64,000 bases of DNA from contig OZ316895.1 of NCBI GenBank assembly GCA_973895155.1, positions 21,452,001-21,516,000 on the forward strand, in the 5' to 3' direction. The first letter of the stretch is position 1, and each line of letters starts with the position of its first letter. Positions 59,388-64,000 of the stretch are shown one piece after another. The stretch comes from Marsupella aquatica (lineage: Eukaryota; Marchantiophyta). Made by a program: the position numbers and the translations under genes. The notes below the pieces were generated by a model. The model worked only from the letters and a program-made list of their open reading frames with translations. It searched no databases and was not told the origin of the DNA.

Positions 59388-59770
59388 CCCATGAATGGCA
59401 TACTATGGGACTGCATCTAGGCTTGACGGTGAGTTATAAGAGATTTGATTACACTCCTAGTCAAATGAGCAATTTGCCGGGCTTCATCAAACCGCAATAT
59501 TCCGCACTTGAACAGAATTTGGACAATGCAAGAGTAACTTCTAATTGATGCAGCCAACAAACATCCAAGACTTTTATGCGATATGCTTGGGGGCTATTCC
59601 ATGAAAAAAACTACTGATGTAGTTATAATGAACCAGAAGGTGAGAGAATGTTACAAAGACGGTTTAAAGTGCATTTTTGAATTGAAGAAGACAAACCCTC
59701 AAATAGGAAAGGATCATATTCTAGTTGCCCTTACTATGCAAAATATCTGTCCCTTACCAACACAAAGTTT
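59388..59770 (+). pseudogene. Fragment of the Crinkler-like nuclease gene, copy 3
   Basis: Plus-strand fragment matching the middle of exon 2 of copies 1 and 2. The reading passes from the 'tgggactgcatctaggcttg' region (59408) through NLPGF to GGYSMKKTTDVVI and CIFELKKTNPQIGK. A break near 59515-59545 joins two frames. Here the Asp and the Glu-Leu-Lys of the presumed nuclease site are intact. The text ends after ALTMQNI. No exon 1 is present. It lies just upstream of the nested MITE complex. Confidence 0.6.
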
Positions 59771-59878
59771 TAATCTGCTTTTCCTGGTCTCTCAACTTCA
59801 TCCCACCTGATCAAAACAGACTCTTTGGATTGATGTAGATACGCCTTGGGGATCACTTTCACAAAAGTGGCATATCAC

Positions 59879-60167
59879 CTTGGGGGATTAACTTAGTGTT
59901 TATTTTGGGATATCATGTGTGATCCTAGCCTACTATAAATACACCTATTTTATAATAAAAAATATTCTAAAAGATTTTATATCTTCAGTATTAATGACCT
60001 AATTTACTTTATATAAGGTATATATTAGAGGATAATTTATAAATGTGAGTATATAATGCTTTTCTTTGCGTCCTACATTTTTTTTATTGATTTAGCTAAT
60101 TTCTATTAAAAATACATATTTTGGATTGCACGTGGTTTCTACTATTTTTGACAGTTGACATCTTGAG
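59879..60167 (-). mobile_element. CTCGGGG MITE, copy F, nested and diverged
   Basis: 289 bp, CTTGGGGGATTAACTTAG to GTTGACATCTTGAG, in the orientation of copy C. Target duplication CATATCAC / CATATCAT (59871-59878, 60168-60175), seven of eight. It has landed inside a second-family element, right at that element's CACGTGCGAT motif. More diverged than copies A-E. Confidence 0.85.
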
Positions 60168-60479
60168 CATATCATGTGCGATAAAGTATAGGGTCATTAG
60201 TTTTGACTGAAGTTTCCAAATTTTGTGAAAGATAATAGGATATGTTTTATTTTTTTCCAAAATTTAAAGAATAATAGGCCCTCATAAAACACGCAACATT
60301 CTATGGAAGGTTTTAGGATATGTTAGGTATCTTTATATGTCATATATGTACATGACATGCTTACAATTGGATATTGACATCACTCAATTGGCACACGTGG
60401 ATATATCGCTGATATTATAATTATAATTATATCATAATTTTCTTGTGATGTACGAGAGTAAGAATCTCTTAGTGTTAGG

Positions 60480-60562
60480 GTTGGATTTTTTAATTGGGTT
60501 ATTTTTTGTTTTTTTTGTTTTTTTTGTTGGGGGGGGGGACCGGGGGCGGGGATTTTTAGTTT
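60480..60562. repeat. Poly-T / poly-G low-complexity tract
   Basis: Runs of T broken by single G are followed directly by a run of G and a 'ggggac..ggggcgggg' stretch. Such a tract is prone to sequencing or assembly length error. Confidence 0.85.
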
Positions 60563-61685
60563 AGTCCCTTACAAGGTCTTTCCTATAAATTATCATGAGC
60601 TATTGATGCTCTGGTATACGAGATAGAGTGTATGTACTAGATGGAAGTGACTAGTAGGCTTTGACCACAATCATACAATCATTCAAATTGTGAACATAGT
60701 GTGACATGTATTTAAGTATTTTATATTTTGAAATCATTAATTTGATGGTGGGTTGTTGTGAGTGTACTATAAATAGAATAGTACTAAGAAGAAGTCGGGT
60801 AGGGGATGGCAGATTAGCAAACTGAGATTCATGTTCAATCAATGATTGAGTTCCCCTTTGTCATATATATGGAGATAATCCAATCATATAAGGGTTTATG
60901 AAGCAAGGTATAGAAGTGATGCATTGAAGAAGGAACCAATAGTGTCAAGGTTTTTATTTATTTTCTTCTAACCCATCACGCACCATTAAGTATAGGTTTT
61001 TTTATTGGATTTAGTGAAAGACTTTTAAATTTTTGTTGAAGAACATTAGGGTTATTTAAATACAGTTTTGAGAATTATAAGAATCATAGGGTTTTTAAAC
61101 TAAATTTAGGAATATTCTAAGAATATTCTATTAATTTAAGGGTTCATCAAACAAAATTATTGACTTAAGTTTTAGGGTGTTTATTCTCCCAAAACTTCAC
61201 GCATGATATGGGACACAACTTGGACTGAGGCCCCTGAGCCAGGTTTCCTATTCATAGTGTCCGGTACCTACAATACTCCACTGTTTGAGAATTCAAAGTG
61301 CAACATAGACAAGTTGATGGTTGGACAACATGGAATTAAATGTATACTTATTTATTTTCATGCGAGGGTTCATGGTCTACGGACTGTACAAAAGATGTGA
61401 GATGTAGTATCAATCGGACAAGCGGAGAAAATTGCATCGAGTGGAAAAGAAAAGCAGATTGTACGGTTGTGGAATTTTGGGCTCAAACGTTTGAGGTACT
61501 TGTCTTGCTTTATAGGGCTTCTTTAATTCAAGAAAACAATTTACTTAAAGAAATTGGCCCCTTCAAAGTAAGGGCAAGTAAAAAAATTCACTTAATATAA
61601 GAAGTTAAGGGGTTTAGACCCCTAAAACATTGCACGCGATGTACGGTCCACGGTCCTAAATAGAATGATCCCCCGAGAGATATGC

Positions 61686-63400
61686 GCAGTGAAAACTCAT
61701 ATCGATTTAGACTATTGGTTGATTTAAAATGAGTAATCATCCTTTCTCTTTGTCCTACTGTTTGTTTTTATTTGTTTCTTCTTTACCGGTCTTGGCTCCA
61801 TTCCTTAGCTTCTTGAGAATTGCAAGGCAATCTGTATCTCCTGATCTTGTCCTTAGAAGCTATATATGTTTTGGCAGTGTTTGAACCGTTTCAAGGACGA
61901 GAACTATGTAATGTTTTTGAAGGTGGAGATGCAAGGTATTCGATGATGATTCAACTACAAACCTCGCTACAAACTTGACGTGAATATTTCTTGAATTCGG
62001 CAAAAGTAGACCTACATAGTTTGTTCAATGGTGAAGGGGCTGGGCTGGTGGTAGTATCTCTATGGTTTCTATCCCTGAAATGTCAGCCATCTGGTTAAAT
62101 TTGGTTTTTACTTCCAAGTTTGGGGGCCTTTTACACCGTTCTGAAGAGTACGTAATGTTTTGAAGGATGCATTCTTCTCTGGCTGCTATAATTTATGAAC
62201 ATAGGATCAAACATGAAAGCTGAATCTTTGAAGAATTGAACATGAGTGTAAGGAAGGAAATGAATATGGAAGCTTCATTTTTTAGAACCGCTATCACAAT
62301 GACCTAATTAAGATTGGATTGAGATGAGTTAAGGTGACCAAGAATGGTGACGTACCTAGCCTTGACGTCCTGATTTTCTTTCAGTGAACTAGCTGTGCTG
62401 GCCATAAGGAACACAAAAGCCTGGGAAGAACTCGTCCAGAAATGAGTTGAAGATCAAAAAGTCGCAGAGAGCCCCTTAAGTTGTTAGACCCGGAGGTCAT
62501 CTGATTCTTAGCCTTCTACCAGAACTCTGCTCACACAGATGTCTTAGTTTTGGGTTTGAAACAGATTTTTAAGCAGAAGCAGTTTGTCGTCATAGATCTT
62601 GGAGAGAAGTTTCAGATGTTTTTGACACTCATTTCTTTAGGTGATAGAGCACAGCCTTCTGTTTGTGACTTCAGTCCGCGTTTTTGTGAAACAATGAAAT
62701 CCTTTACAACTTCCCCTTCACTTAGACAGGTGGCTTTCAGCTAAGGATTTAACTTTCTAGCAACCCAGATCTTGAAGGTTGGATTGCTGTAGTGAAACAG
62801 AAATTCTCGGAGGATGGGTACGGGGCAACACATGCAAGTGAATCACATAGGTCATGGTCTGCTTTGAATGCTGCTGCTTCCATCTTTTATCCGCACAGCC
62901 CCTTCTCGTATCATCAATTTCAACTCCGACGTGAGTTTTGTGTTCTTCACTGACAAATTCTTGTACTTCTGGCGAGTGAGCTACAATTAGGAATTATATT
63001 ACTAGAGATGAGTCTTTGATCTCCTCAGTTCTCTGGATAATTTTATGGAGAGAGATTGTGATATATAAACATTGTTTGTGTATCGAGCAGTCAGTTTGGT
63101 CAAAAGGGTCGGAACCTTTGCAACCTTTACTGGCCAGCATTGGTTAGTGGAACACAGGTCACAGGCAAGGCAAGGGATGCCTTAACTGGGAAATCATATA
63201 TGAGCAATACCTTGCCGGTGGCATTCCAGCATTGACTGAGATGTTTATCCTCAATCTTTTCCTTTGGCAGGCCTGACGGCATATGTGGTCGATAACCAAG
63301 GGGGAGGGTCCCAAACCTTGAATATTGAACAAAGAGAAGATTCAGATGACTGACTGTAGCAAGTTCACACTTAGCAAAGGGGGAGATGCTAAGTGGCACA
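61686..63400. other. No supported gene
   Basis: Moderate GC, several frames of 60-90 codons on both strands (62550-62744 +, 63127-63399 -). No motifs or exon chains that I recognise. Confidence 0.4.
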
Positions 63401-63409
63401 TTCTGTGCA

Positions 63410-63582
63410 TATTAATTGTAATCCCCTATAATTTTCCCTACAACAGAGTGCTAAGGGCCCTCAAAAAAAGGCCTCTTGACATGCAAGACGGGTCTTAGTT
63501 TGCAACTGAAACATCCTAGACTTGAACCAGAGACCTGTAGTGGCCCAAGTCCATTGCTCACCTGAGCTAGACCACTACTCCA
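63410..63582 (-). mobile_element. tRNA-derived SINE-like element
   Basis: On the minus strand the head reads GGAGTAGTGGTCTAGCTCAG. It has a Pol III A box (TAGCTCAGGTGAGC, 63569-63556) and a B box (GGTTCAAGTC, 63528-63519) with the right spacing. The cloverleaf does not close as a functional tRNA. A non-tRNA body follows to about 63410, including a short T-run. The 3' end and target duplication are not clear. Confidence 0.65.
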
Positions 63583-63589
63583 GGGACTA

Positions 63590-64000
63590 TCAAATTCCCA
63601 CATGCCCTCAGTAAAAACTTAAATAAATGTTTTTTCTTTCAACTATAGCCCTAACTATATTTCTAGAATTTCAGTTTACTTTAAAAACAATGTAAAATTT
63701 CAAGCATGCTTGATACAAAAATTTTGACAGAGACAAACCATCGATCTTCCAGCTAGTTCAGGCACACTAAAGGACTCTTGCAACTGTGGTTTTCTGCTTG
63801 CTTGCTATCAGGTTTGATATCTTAGAATTCATGGAATTGTGGAAGAACAAACTCTACGTGGACTCCAATGTCGTGGTTATTTCCTTGACGGAAGGGCAAA
63901 TATTGAGCTCATGGAAACCAAGGTCAATCATGAGGAAAGGAGCGACTATGTGAAATCCTAGCTTCTCCAGGTTATAAGCAAGAACTTACTTTTGACTTGT
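63590..64000. other. Window end, no supported gene
   Basis: AT-rich. A short open text near 63810-63945 could be an exon or a retroelement scrap continuing past the window, but there is nothing to name it by. Confidence 0.3.

Larger units (their letters stand above)
59845..61677 (+). mobile_element. Possible 1.8-kb composite element with CTYGGGG ends
   Basis: Begins CTTGGGGATCACTTTCAC, as in the second MITE family, and ends GATCCCCCGAG. The flanks are AGATACGC (59837-59844) and AGATATGC (61678-61685), an 8-bp duplication with one mismatch. Inside are the nested copy F, family-2-like text at 60176-60320 and 60965-61200, and a unique middle. The small frames inside (61203-61600) show no transposase motif. 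It could be one longer element or two overlapping insertions. Confidence 0.5.

Noticed and set aside
63127-63399. A 90-codon minus-strand gene next to the SINE
   Set aside because: No motif and no splice partners. Composition is that of the surrounding spacer.

Overview
This is a eukaryotic nuclear window from a land plant. It has spliced genes with GT-AG introns, a plastid pyruvate dehydrogenase E2, a xyloglucan endotransglucosylase and a plant-type plastid sugar carrier, all in repeat-rich DNA. A bryophyte or other seed-free plant is my guess from the gene style and the repeat content. The sequence alone does not fix the species.

Five protein genes look intact, and there is one tRNA gene. 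From left to right: LTA2 (plastid dihydrolipoyl acetyltransferase, six exons, + strand, 3526-6234); CCT7 (cytosolic chaperonin eta subunit, about 14 exons, + strand, 29937-35574); tRNA-Ala(AGC) on the - strand at 37363-37435; XTH (four exons, - strand, 39257-41723); a single-exon GT31 glycosyltransferase (+, 47701-48786); and a single-exon SGB1/pGlcT-like sugar transporter (-, 50095-51624). The last two are convergent neighbours. The genes do not form an operon or a pathway. They are housekeeping or cell-wall genes placed among repeats.

The spaces between them are mostly old mobile DNA and duplicated blocks. The GT31/transporter region exists in three versions: an intact one (about 43.5-44.5 and 46.4-51.6 kb), a decayed one (about 10.9-18.2 kb) and a shrunken one that has lost both genes (about 18.2-21.1 kb). 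The decayed and shrunken blocks also carry broken copies of a gene whose motifs suggest a PD-(D/E)XK nuclease of the Crinkler-like kind. A third fragment of it lies at 59.4 kb. An inverted, truncated copy of the CCT7 5' end sits at 23-24.2 kb. At 8.1-10.4 kb is a ruined non-LTR retrotransposon with R2-like features. At 26.3-27.7 kb is a ruined PIF/Harbinger transposase, split by an LTR-like insertion.

The most striking signal is a set of short non-autonomous DNA transposons that begin with CTCGGGG and end with CCCCGAG. Five copies of about 280 bp have perfect 8-bp target duplications, and four of these can be compared with empty paralogous sites in this same window. A second family shares the ends and an internal CACGTGCGAT motif, and one copy is nested inside the other family. 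A perfect 45-bp inverted repeat at 38.2 kb and several minisatellites complete the picture. The right-hand 12 kb (about 51.7-64 kb) has no gene I can support.
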